From contig NC_091966.1 in the NCBI RefSeq assembly GCF_036711975.1, positions 42,415,501-42,479,500 of the forward strand: a stretch of DNA of 64,000 nt, read 5' to 3'. How positions within the stretch are numbered: position 1 is the stretch's first letter; every line of letters starts with the position of its first letter. The notes beneath the pieces are model-generated. The model did no database searches. It saw only the letters and a list, made by a program, of their open reading frames with translations, and had not been told where the DNA came from. The translations under genes were made by a program, and so were the position numbers. Origin of the DNA: Onthophagus taurus. Taxonomy: Eukaryota > Arthropoda > Insecta > Coleoptera > Scarabaeidae. Of the stretch, positions 35,531-45,900 are shown in pieces.

Positions 35531-35858
35531 TTATACGAAGAACTCAACATAAATTCACAAACATAAATATACTGTTATTTTATAATTAATGTAAGCGGAA
35601 AGACTCTATAACGATCGATACCCGAATAAAGTTATTTTTTCTCTAATTCGATGTGTATTTAATTAATTTTTATATTTTATTCTCACCCAAACATAACCTA
35701 AAAAAAAATTAACCTTGATTTCTAATTTTTTACATTACATAACATTTATATCTATTTAAAAAGGTCAATAGCAAATATATAATGAAAGATAAGTATTTTT
35801 TGTTAGTTATCTCGCAGCTGTTCACAAAACAAATTCTTTTTTAGATTACTAAAAAAAA
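35531..35858 (+). promoter_or_regulatory. upstream region of UGT first exon 1a
   Basis: This AT-rich stretch precedes the first UGT start codon. No repeat or motif is recognised with confidence. Confidence 0.3.
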
Positions 35859-36692
35859 ATGATATATTTCTACAATCTTTTATTACTAATTTTATGTTAT
35901 TTAAGTGAAATTAACAGTGCACGAATCTTAGGAATAATCCCAACACCTTCAATAAGCCATCAAATCGTTTACAGACCAATTTGGAAGGAATTATCTCAAA
36001 GAGGACACAAAGTAACGGTTTTAACGACCGATCCAATCAATGATTCATCCTTAAAGAATTTGACCGAAATAGATCTTAGTTTTTCGTACGACCTCTACAA
36101 CAACAAGCATAATTTTTCTGATAAAATCGATAAATTAGCTGGAAAACCGCTTGAGATGGTTAATGCTATAATAACTATGAACGCTGATATTTGTGATGAA
36201 CAACTCAAACATCCCAAAGTAAAAAGATTAATTAACGACCCAAACGAACATTTCGACGTTATTTTAGTTGAAATTTTGCAACCATGCATGTTTGCTTTCG
36301 CCCATCGATTCAAAGCCGCTTCTATAGGAGTTGTATCAATGGATGCTCAATCAGCAGCTTATGATAGCGTCGTAAATCCGACACATCCTATATTAAATCC
36401 GGATTTTATGTTACCTTTAGCTGGAAAATTAAGCTTTTTTGAGAGAGTGTTTAGTGTTGTTATTTCTAACGTAATGAGAGTCTATGAATTTTTGTTTATT
36501 ATACCGATTAATGATAAGGTTATTCGGGAAAATTTCGGTGATGATTATCCATCTTGTAAGGATTTTATTCAATATTTGGATATGTTGTTTGTTAATGTTC
36601 ATCCGATTTTAAGTGGAATAAGACCGAATGTACCTGCTGTTGTTAATATTGGAGCTGGGTTACATATTCAATCGCCTAAAAGTTTACCAGAG
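35859..36692 (+). CDS. UDP-glycosyltransferase, first exon 1a (alternative or orphan)
   Basis: It encodes 278 residues: a signal peptide (about 1-20, ending NSA), then the acceptor-substrate half of an insect UGT. SHQIVYRPIW includes the presumed catalytic His34, and HFDVILVEILQPC, MDAQSAAYD and the end GAGLHIQ...SLPE follow. It stops at a strong donor (CCAGAG|GTAAGT) in phase 0, exactly the same length and phase as exon 1b at 42954. No UDP-sugar-binding exons are found before 42954. The simplest model is that it splices to the shared exons at 47702-48541, about 11 kb away. Alternatively it is a gene that lost its 3' half. The frame is intact. Confidence 0.8.
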
Positions 36693-36799
36693 GTAAGTAA
36701 TCTTTTTATATATCGTTACCATAAGAAATTAATTGCTGTTAATTGGCTATTAATTAATATGTCTGTGCAACAGAACTCGACGGTCCGTTGATGACGTCA

Positions 36800-38260
36800 C
36801 GCATGGGTTAGCAATAGAATAAATTGCGATCTTGCTAAAATCTTCCTAAAGATTTTGCGATATGTGACTCGTTAGGGATTCCTTCAGCAATTCCTTAAGG
36901 ATAATTACCAGTGGTGTAATAATTTCAGTTGGGACCTCGGCAGGGCTTAAAGCTTGAAGCTTATTTCTTTATTATCTTTGGTCCGTGATCGCTGTCGTTT
37001 TTTCGCCAAGTTCCTGTTGCTTCTTATCTTCAAATAGTGCCTGGAGGTAATCTTTATATCTTTGTAATTTCCCCTTTGTGTCTAGGATTATCTTCATCTA
37101 GAAAAATAGCGCTTTAATCTTTTCTTGTAGATTCAAGTCATCACGCCTCGTTTGCAATTCTTCTAGTTCCATTAACTTTTCCCTGTGTAATTCGTCTTTA
37201 GCTATGCGTATTTTTCTTATTATTTCTCTCTGTACAGCGGGTGTGTCAAATGTCTGGAATATAGCCAATAACTTCGCCATTTGTGGTTTTAAAGAAAAAT
37301 GTTTCAAATAAAAAATTCTTTATTAATTGTGGCACATTTTTTGGAGATACTTGCTTGTTTGTATTGTTTTTTGTTTCGTTGCTATGGCAACCAACATTGT
37401 TATTTTAAATGGGATGCATGTTTTTTTTGCACATTTTAATAGAGGATAAATCCCTCTACGCGATGAACATATCAAATCATATGGTTGTATTAGAAAATAA
37501 TCAAGAAAAAATGCGTTCTCTGAAAATATTAAATCAGCAAAGTACAATCAAAGTAGGCACAGAAATAACGCCGTTGACAGCTTGAAATGTCAAAAAATTA
37601 ACAGTTTAAACAAATTCAGTTCATAATTGTTGAAACTGCAATTTTTTAGACATTTAAGACTTTCAAAAAACGAATTTTCTTCTCGATCTTTTTCTTATGG
37701 AACCATATGATTTGATATGTTCATCGCATAGAGGGACTTATCCTCTACCAAAGTATGCAACAAAAACATATTATGCATCCTATTTAAAATAACAATGTTG
37801 GTTACCATAGCAACGAAACAAAAAACAATACAAACAAGTATCGCCGAAAAATGCGCCATGATTAATAAAGAAACTTGTATTTGAAACATTTTTCTTTAAA
37901 ACCACATATGGCAAAGTTATTGGCTATATTCCCGACATTTGACACACCCTGTATATTCTTATATACGCTTATCTCTGTTTTTTTGTATCCTTCTCCATCA
38001 GTTGCAAAATTTCTTCTTTTCCTTTTCTTCCTTCTCGCCTGTCTCCAACAATTTTCTTATCGGATCAATTATTGCAATTTTAATTGCCTCCCATTTTCGG
38101 TCTGTACTCCTATTTGAGTCTAAAGTAATTCTACTTAATTCGTCGTTTATTCTTTCTGGTATATATTGCTTTATTTCCGGATACTTCAATTGCGTCATTC
38201 TGTCGACTGCCTGTTTCTTTAATCAGGCTTCTAGTTTAACTATCATTGAATTATGATCCG
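36800..38260 (-). pseudogene. LINE fragment on the minus strand, split by an insertion
   Basis: Reading from 38260 leftwards, pieces such as DRKWEAIKIAIIDPIRKLLE, QREIIRKIRIAKDELHREKL and a weaker reverse-transcriptase start (EVPTEII...LEDFSKIAIY) follow the order of the linker and polymerase start of a LINE. The line of homology is interrupted precisely by the TA-flanked element at 37235-37951. Many stops are present. Confidence 0.5.
37235..37951. mobile_element. 717-bp foldback element with about 245-bp inverted repeats
   Basis: The ends CAGCGGGTGTGTCAAATGTC and an inverse with one base missing lie between TA dinucleotides. The arms match over about 245 bp (37235-37480 and 37698-37951). 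There is no transposase. It sits inside the LINE fragment. Confidence 0.8.
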
Positions 38261-38280
38261 CTGACGCTGATTTCCATGTA

Positions 38281-40875
38281 CAGGTGTCCCGTTAAGGGTA
38301 CGGAGCGGCTGTATCTCAACAACGGTAAGGCCTAGAGGTTTGGGAAAAAAATCCTTATAGGCAAAGTGGGCAAGAGAAATAGCTGAAAATTATGTTGAAG
38401 TTCGTAATTTGATCGCTAGGGGGCGTAACTGCCATAGAGAAACATAAAATTCCCGCTATCTCAGAAGGTTAGACGATGAGCTATAACTTTGACAACATCA
38501 TTTAATAGCTTGGATAATACCGCATCGCTTTTGTTTTGCAATATTTCTCATATCTGTCATAATAAGGGAGGGGGAGGCCAACGCGTTTTCAAATGTTTAC
38601 ATTTTAGTATCTCCTAAACCATTCAACCAATTTGAATATTTTTGGTCTCGTTTGAAAGAGCATTTTATGCTCTTTTAAAAGATATTTTCAGTAAGACCGT
38701 TTGGTTTAAAACAAATAAGTTAGAGGGCGTTATCTGGAGCGATGACTTATTTTTGTGATTTTTGAAAAAAAGTTAAATGGAACGGTACTATTTACTTCAC
38801 AGATCCTTAGTCACCATAAAATTTGCTAAATATTAGTGAAAACCGCATCTCGATATCGCCATCCGTTCTCGAATTATAGAAGAAAATGTTATAAATTCGG
38901 GTTTCTTTAATCAGATCTAATCACCTTATAGAGAAGAACAAAGCACATAGCCATGGTAACTATGGTAACTAGTTGAAAACATTGCGCTTTGACAACTGTC
39001 AAAACTTAATTCAAATAGTAATTGTCTGTTACATTTATTTTGTTTTACAATCATGTCTTTTACTAACGTAGTAGCGTATGATATGTTACGTATTTATTTT
39101 CAATGTTTGGAAAATGCTGTAATTGCATCGCGCGAATATGCAATGCAGTTTCCACAAAGAAGACATTTTTCTCGAGACGTGTTTTCAAGATTGGCTAGGC
39201 GATTACGGGAAACTGGTAATGTGCAACCTATTCAGACACCTATAAGAACTCGCAAAACATGCATCGAGGAAAATATTATTAATGTTTTGGCCTACGTACA
39301 ATTCCGACGACCTGGGAATCCCGAAAACAACTGTGCATAAGATTCTTCAAGAGAATAATATGCATCCCTACCATGTTATTTTACATCAGGCCTTAAGAGA
39401 AGCCGATTATGATAACAGACTTAATTATTGTCATTGGCTGTTAAGTATGATTGAATTTTTTAACAGAAATACTATGGACGGATCTTTCAATAGCGCAGGT
39501 GGTGTAAATTTGCATAACATGCATTATTAGTCGGAGCAAAATCCACATTGGATGCGGCAGATAGAGCATCAAAATCGCTAGAGTTTGAATGTATGGTGCG
39601 GAGTTGTGGAAGGAAAACTTACAGGCCCACATTTTTTTGACGCAAAACTTAACGGAGAACGATTTTTGGAATTTTTGAACGTTTTCCTTCCACCCCTCTT
39701 AGAAAACGTCTCCTTGGAAACAAGAAGGAACATGTGGTTTCAGCTTGATGGTTGTCCGGCGCACTATGACCGAAACGTACGTCAGCATTTAGATGAACTG
39801 TATCCGAATCGTGTTATTGGAAGGGGCAGTCTATCTCCTTGGCCGGCGCGTTCCCCGGATCTAACTTGTTTGGATTTTTATCTATGGGGTAGATTAAAAG
39901 ACCTAGTTTTTCAAGAAGAACCAACAACCAAGGAAAATATGATTGAAGCTAGATAGAAACTTGTCCAGGGCTGAAATTCAAGCAGCAGTTTTTTCCACCG
40001 AAACTAAAGCAAATAAATGCATCGAGAATGATGGAAAACATTTTGAACATTTATGAGCAGAATTCAAAGTGTTTTGGTTTATTTTGTTTTATTGTTATAG
40101 TTGATGTTTCGTTGGTCCATTGACCTTTAAACACGCTTCAAAAATGGTCTTGAACCAGTCCTAAGCCTGGATAAAGTGTGAAGGAAGGCTCTACGTAATA
40201 AATTTTTATGTTCTGTGATTTCTTTGTTAAGATAATGTCATCAGATTGAGGTATACGAATTTTTAACATTTTCTTCTATAATTCGAGCACGGATGGCGAT
40301 ATCGAGATGCGGTTTTCACTAATATTTAGCAAATTTTATGGTGACTAAGGATCTGTGAAGTAAATAGTACTGTCCCATTTAACTTTTTTTCAAAAATAAC
40401 AGAAATAGGTCATCGCTGCAGATAACGCCCTCTAGCTTATTTGTTTTAAACCAAACGGTCTTACTGAAAATATCTTTTAAAAGAGCATAAAATGCTCTTT
40501 CAAACGAGACCAAAAATATTCAAATTGGTTGAATGGTTCAGGAGATACTAAAAAGTAAACATTTGAAAACGCGTTGGCTTCCCCCTCCCTTATTATGACA
40601 GATATGAGAAATATTGCAAAACAAAAGCGATGCGGTATTATCCAAGCTATTAAATGATGTAGTCAAAGTTATACCTCATCGTCTACATTTCTGAGATAGT
40701 GGGAATTTTATGTTTCTCTATGGCAGTTACGCCCCCTAGCGGTCAAATTACGAACTTCAAAATAATTTCCAGCTATTTCTCTTGCCCACTTTACCTATAA
40801 GGATTTTTTTCCCAAACCTCTAAGCCTTACCGTTGTTGAGATACAGCCGCTCCGTACCCTTAACGGGACACCCTG
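38281..40875. mobile_element. Tc1/mariner-superfamily element with about 650-bp inverted repeats
   Basis: The ends CAGGTGTCCCGTTAAGGGTA and CAGGGTGTCCCGTTAAGGGT (read inward from each end) lie between TA dinucleotides (38279-38280, 40876-40877). The arms stay nearly identical for about 650 bp up to the coding region. The element is complete but its transposase is broken. Confidence 0.85.
39053..39960 (+). pseudogene. IS630/Tc1-mariner-like DDE transposase, broken
   Basis: An N-terminal HTH part (EYAMQFPQRRHFSRDVFSRL) runs in frame to about 39290, where a frameshift occurs. The next frame (GIPKTTVHKILQENNMHPYH) stops at 39528, and a third (39585-39956) contains MWFQLDGCPAHYDRNVRQHL and SPDLTCLDFYLWGRLKDLVF, the middle and last catalytic regions of the DDE fold. 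At least two shifts and a terminal stop make it nonfunctional. Confidence 0.8.
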
Positions 40876-41200
40876 TATACAGTTTATCGTATTAACTGTA
40901 GCATCTCGGCCGTTTTTAGGTTAATACTATCACGTCCTGTATTTCACAGTACAAAGTCAAGGCCGTTTGCGGCCGAGATGCTACGTTATTTGACACTAAC
41001 CTTATGTTGGTATTAACTGTAATGCTTCGGCCGCAAGCGACCTTAGCTTAATACAGTGATATAGTGTATTTCAAAATATTAAATTGAGGCAAGGCAGTAC
41101 GTTGTCAGACACTACTAAGTCTTGTGTTAATATGATATTAACTGTAACGCCACGGTCGCAAGCGACGCTATTTTCGTGTAACTTGTAAAAGGTGTTTGCT
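40876..41200. repeat. short inverted and direct repeats with GGCCG cores
   Basis: TAACTGTAGCATCTCGGCCG faces its inverse CGGCCGAGATGCTAC about 70 bp later. Two weaker copies (TTAACTGTAATGCTTCGGCC, TTAACTGTAACGCCACGG) follow at about 41016 and 41141. No gene is seen. Confidence 0.5.
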
Positions 41201-41204
41201 ATTT

Positions 41205-41475
41205 GCCATATCTCGTACTTGACAAAGTTGAGTCACACCTTGATCCCAATCCAAAATCTTCAATAATGTCTTCCAGTTTAAATCTTCCTATCTTTGTATT
41301 AAAGTCACCTAAAATTATCGTGATATCTCGATTTTTCACTATCTATATCTAGAGCATGTTGGATGTCATTTTCAGCCGTTGGAGCATACACTTGAACCAC
41401 ATGAAGTACCTGTCTTTATTCTACTCGTAATGACTCTATCTGAGACAAGTATAAAGTTGATTACCATTACAGGTA
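41205..41475 (-). pseudogene. LINE endonuclease fragment
   Basis: Minus-strand frames contain IVILGDFNTKIGRFKLEDII and VVQVYAPTAEND-like sequence, typical of the AP-endonuclease of RTE-type LINEs. The frames are shifted relative to each other. Confidence 0.6.
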
Positions 41476-41489
41476 GGATTTTTGATTTC

Positions 41490-42435
41490 TTTCATTGAGA
41501 ATTTCAGTATATGATCCAATAGATGCAATAATACCCCTTTTTACATTATCACTTCATTCTCAATCGTTGTCTAATACACAAAATTCATCACTCAAACTTT
41601 CCATAGTTGAAAGGACACGTTTTAGATCGGCCGTTATCATTACTTTTGATATTTCTTCTCCGTTGTCTTCATCCTCTGACTGTTCACGATCCAATTCTTT
41701 GTATAATTCTTCTAGGTTTTCATTTGAGAGTGGTTGATCTTATACTTCTAAATGTTCTGCAACATCTTGAGCAGTAACATTTTCCAATCCCAAATTACCT
41801 GCAAGCCTGGTAATGTCTTCAAGTAGATTCTCCTGTTGTGATACTTCTTTATAATCGTGCGTTAATGGTGGCAGAAGTTTACGCCAAATTCCATTTAAAC
41901 ATTTTGCCGAAACTTCTTCTCAAGCCGACTTTACATTATTAATGCATTTTAAAATGTCGAAAGACCGCCAATAGTCTTTGACTGTTTTATGTGAAGTGTC
42001 CAAAACTGTCAAAATTTCCAAGAAAGATGTTGTATTTGGATGCATGTAAACAACTTTGACAGCCAATGGTGTTTTGATTTCGTCCAGATTTTGGAGATGT
42101 CCTGGAGCATTGTCCAAGGGAAGAAGTGCCTTGGGTGTTAATTTATTTTTTTCACAAATCGAGTAAGATATCTTTATAGAGACCCTTCAAAGCACGTAGT
42201 GTCTGTGAATAGTACACTAACATCGGTTTAAGTTTCAAAGTCCCTGAAACATTTTCATTTCGCTCCTAACAAAAGAGTTATTCTATGTTTCGCAACTTTA
42301 AAACTAGGAGCAGATCGCTCATCACCAGAAATAAAAGTTCGTGCTGGTAACTTCTTCAAATAAAGACCTCTCTCATCAACATTGAAGATTAACTCTGGAG
42401 AATAGTTGCTTTGTTCTACATAACAACTTTATCTA
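41490..42435 (-). pseudogene. Tigger/pogo-like DDE transposase, broken
   Basis: Minus-strand pieces in order: NVDERGLYLKKLPARTFISG, KALLPLDNAPGHLQN (second catalytic Asp region), VVYMHPNTTSFLE, DYWRSFDILKCINNVKSA and an acidic tail. This is the order of TIGD1-like proteins. Stops and shifts interrupt it. Confidence 0.7.
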
Positions 42436-42437
42436 TA

Positions 42438-42530
42438 CAGTGTGTTAATAATTACCGTACCCGACGTCATCATTGCAAGTATGCAACCAATATTACAGTA
42501 TTGGTATTGCAATACGCGATTTGCGATATT
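42438..42530. mobile_element. half copy of the CAGTGTGTTAAT MITE
   Basis: The left arm matches 16390 onwards (CCCGACGTCATCATTGCAAG), but the right arm is missing. It starts after a TA. Confidence 0.6.
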
Positions 42531-42953
42531 TAATACGGTTAGGCAACTCTGCTGCCCTTCTTTTAGTTAGTACTTTGCTCGGCCCACTTGCAGTTTTTCT
42601 GAGTCGGGTCATTTAGTTTAGCTCAGTTCATAATTTTCCTTCTTATAATTTCTTTCAGAATCGCCCACCAAACTACGGTATGTGTATTTGGTGAAAATGT
42701 GGTTCAAATTTTATTTCGTACAGTTTACTCTGATTTAATCTAATCTGATATAATTTATTGGTACTTAAACTTTCATTTAAATATAGATAACACACTATTC
42801 AATAAAAAAAAACTAAATTATTATTGTTAAATATGTAATCAAAGAATGATGTAAAACCCTCAAAAAATTAATCTCGGTTTGACTCAAATATGATTTATTT
42901 GTTTCAATTTGGTGACTAAAATTAGATTAGTTCCCTTTAAACGTTTCAATAAA
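42531..42953 (+). promoter_or_regulatory. upstream region of UGT exon 1b
   Basis: The stretch is AT-rich with a locally GC-richer part at 42540-42620. It presumably holds the promoter of exon 1b. No specific motif is recognised. Confidence 0.3.
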
Positions 42954-45900
42954 ATGGGTCATTTTCAGTACTTTTCTTTATGTTTTATTGCAATATTTTC
43001 TCAAGTGAATAGTGCTCGAATTCTTGGTGTTATCCCATCGGCTTCTCTCAGTCATCAAATCGTTTATAGACCGATATGGAAAGAATTAATCTCGAGGGGA
43101 CACGAGGTTGTAGTTATAACAACGGACCCGATGAATGATAAATCTTTGAGGAATTTAACCGAAATAGATCTTCATTTTTCTTATGATTTATCAACAAAAA
43201 AACATAAATTTTCTGCCAAATATAATGAATTGACTGGTAATCCATTACAAATGTTAAACGCCATCATTACAATGAACGCCGATATCTGTAACGAACAGCT
43301 TAAACACTCCGACGTCAAAAAATTAATCGATGATGAGAACGAACATTTTGATGTAGTTATTATGGAAGTTTTACAACCGTGTATGTGGGGTTTCGCCCGG
43401 AGATTTAACGCCCCTTTTATTGGGGTTGTTTCGATGGACGCTCAAACTGCGGCTTATGATAGTATTGGTAACCCAACTCATCCCGTTTTAAACCCTGATT
43501 TTATGTTACCATTCGCGGGGGAATTAAATTTTTTTGAGAGGTTAACGAGTTTTATCGTTTCTAATATTATAAGAATTTATGGCTATTTATACATCATACC
43601 TTTAAACGATAAAATAATTCGAGAAAATTTCGGAGAAAATTACCCATCTAGTTTAGAATTTATTCTAAATATGGATTTATTATTTATTAATGTTCACCCT
43701 CTCCTCAATGGGATAAGACCTAACGTTCCTGCAATTGTTAATATTGGTGCTGGGTTACACATTCAACCACTTAAACCATTACCAGAGGTAATTAGATTAT
43801 TTTTTATACTCATTAATTATTTTTTTTTGTATTTAGGAAAATTTGGTGTTTGAACCAATATATTTTGTTATCTGACACTTGACAAGGACGGTAGAATCTA
43901 AAAGAACTGTTACATACACTGTGTTAATTAATTATCGTACTCGACGTCCATTGTAAGTATGCAACCTAATACGCAAATCGCGTATTGCAATACCAATACT
44001 GTGATATTGGTTGCATACTTGCAATGTTGACGTCGGGTACGATAATTAATTAACACAGTGTACGTTTTGTAATCCAGAAAATGACGTCAATATCGGACCA
44101 ATACCTCGTACCATGCTCGTACCAACACCATCTTTTGTTGACTAGCTGTTTCAAATGACAATATTTAACTGAATACAAACATAATAAAACTAGAACTAAC
44201 ACTAGACCTAGAACTCGAAACATTCGAGTTTATTCGTCTTAATAGACCCACGGCTGTATTACCACCTTATTAAGTCTCAAATTAACAAAATTACAAAACA
44301 CGAATAGAATAAATTAAGTATTTGCTAATTCAAAGTATGAAATAGTAGTTGCCTACCCATGCGTGACGTCACAATCGGGCCTATCAAAGTCGAAATCAGA
44401 TTATTAGTTGTAAAATGAAATTAAGGACGAAGTGTTACAAGTTTACAGGTTAAAATTTAAGAGCGCTCTTTTTTAATAAAAGATACTATATATAAATAAA
44501 AGATAATTAATAAAAGATTAAGGGCCGGTTGTACAATATACCGATAAATCTGTCTGATAACTATCCGGTCGATAAACTTATCGGGAGAATAAAGATATTC
44601 GCTGTTGTACAAACTGTTTTTGTCGGGAGGATTGCTATCGCCTAAATAAGACTCGGTTGGTAGTACTTTTTTCCCATATTTAGTCATTTGTGTCGTAGAT
44701 TGGTAACGCTAACGTCTTTCTTTGAAATTTGAACTGATTTTGACAATAATAACAATTGTATAAATTGTGCAATTAGCATTTTAATAAATTTAATATCGAA
44801 AAATGTTTAATTTGTACGATACTAGTACCAGCAACGAGTACTAAAACGAATTTTTAGTTAATGTTTTTAGGTAAAAGAAAAAGAATTAAAGAACGTAATA
44901 ACCACATGGCGCAGTGAGATGAAACGGATTTTTTTAGACGATTGCGGTTAACCAAAAAAAGTTAAGAAAGAAAGAATTAAAAAGAATTAATAGTTAAGAT
45001 TAAACATGCATTTCTCATAAACAGAGTTAAACACATATATTATAAAATTGGTAAAATAATTAACCTAAACAATCACTGTCAAATTGTGATGGTGTTCCAT
45101 CGCAGCTTAGTTTTATCAAATTTCTAGTTCTTTCATGTAACGGGTTTAACTTTTCTTCACATGGATCTCCACCAGTACCTATCACATCAGTGCGGTATTT
45201 GGCAATGGCTTGACATCTTTTTTTAATGTTTCGTATTTACTGCGAAGCTGTTCCCATGTACGGTTTGTCGTGCCGGTTGAATTAAAAGTTTGACAATTCT
45301 TTTGCTATGCCGCTTTCTAAAATACAAGATATGCTCTCTTGTGCATATCTTGATGCTCTTTCCAAGTGCATCTGTTTTTTTATTTTCTATAATATTAGCT
45401 AGAATTTCTACAATTTCAATTAGTCGCCAACACTCATCTTGTGTATAATTAGCAGCACGTTTATTTTTTTCCTTCCAGAACAACAAACTAACCAAACTTT
45501 TTCACGACAGCCAACGTTTGTCAATGTTGTTATATAAAAACCTTGGTAACCATACATATCTGGCGGATAACCGCCTTATCGGCACCTCTGAATACCCGAT
45601 AAGTTATCCTGTCAATAATCTCCCCGACAAAAATAACCGTACATTGTAATACAGTACAAACTAACTTATCGGCCAGACAACGCTGTTGGGAAGTTTATCG
45701 GTATATTGTACAACCGGCCCTAAGAAACATGGGAAAAATTCAAGAATCATCATATGGCTTAAAAATCGACGTTTCTTTTTTAATCAATGCGAAATGACCC
45801 AAAAAACACGTTAAAAATAAAAAGAAAGTGCGAAAAAGTGACTAATACTAGATTAACTTCAGTTATAAAACTCCTGTTATATGATAACTAACTTCAGGTT

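Noticed and set aside
35859..36692. UGT exon 1a as a plain pseudogene
   Set aside because: The frame, signal peptide and splice donor are intact over 278 codons, and its length and phase match exon 1b exactly. Decay would have left damage.
42909..42953. Earlier in-frame start for UGT exon 1b
   Set aside because: The upstream codons have no ATG in good position before 42954 and would place basic residues ahead of the signal peptide. Starting at 42954 gives the same length as exon 1a.
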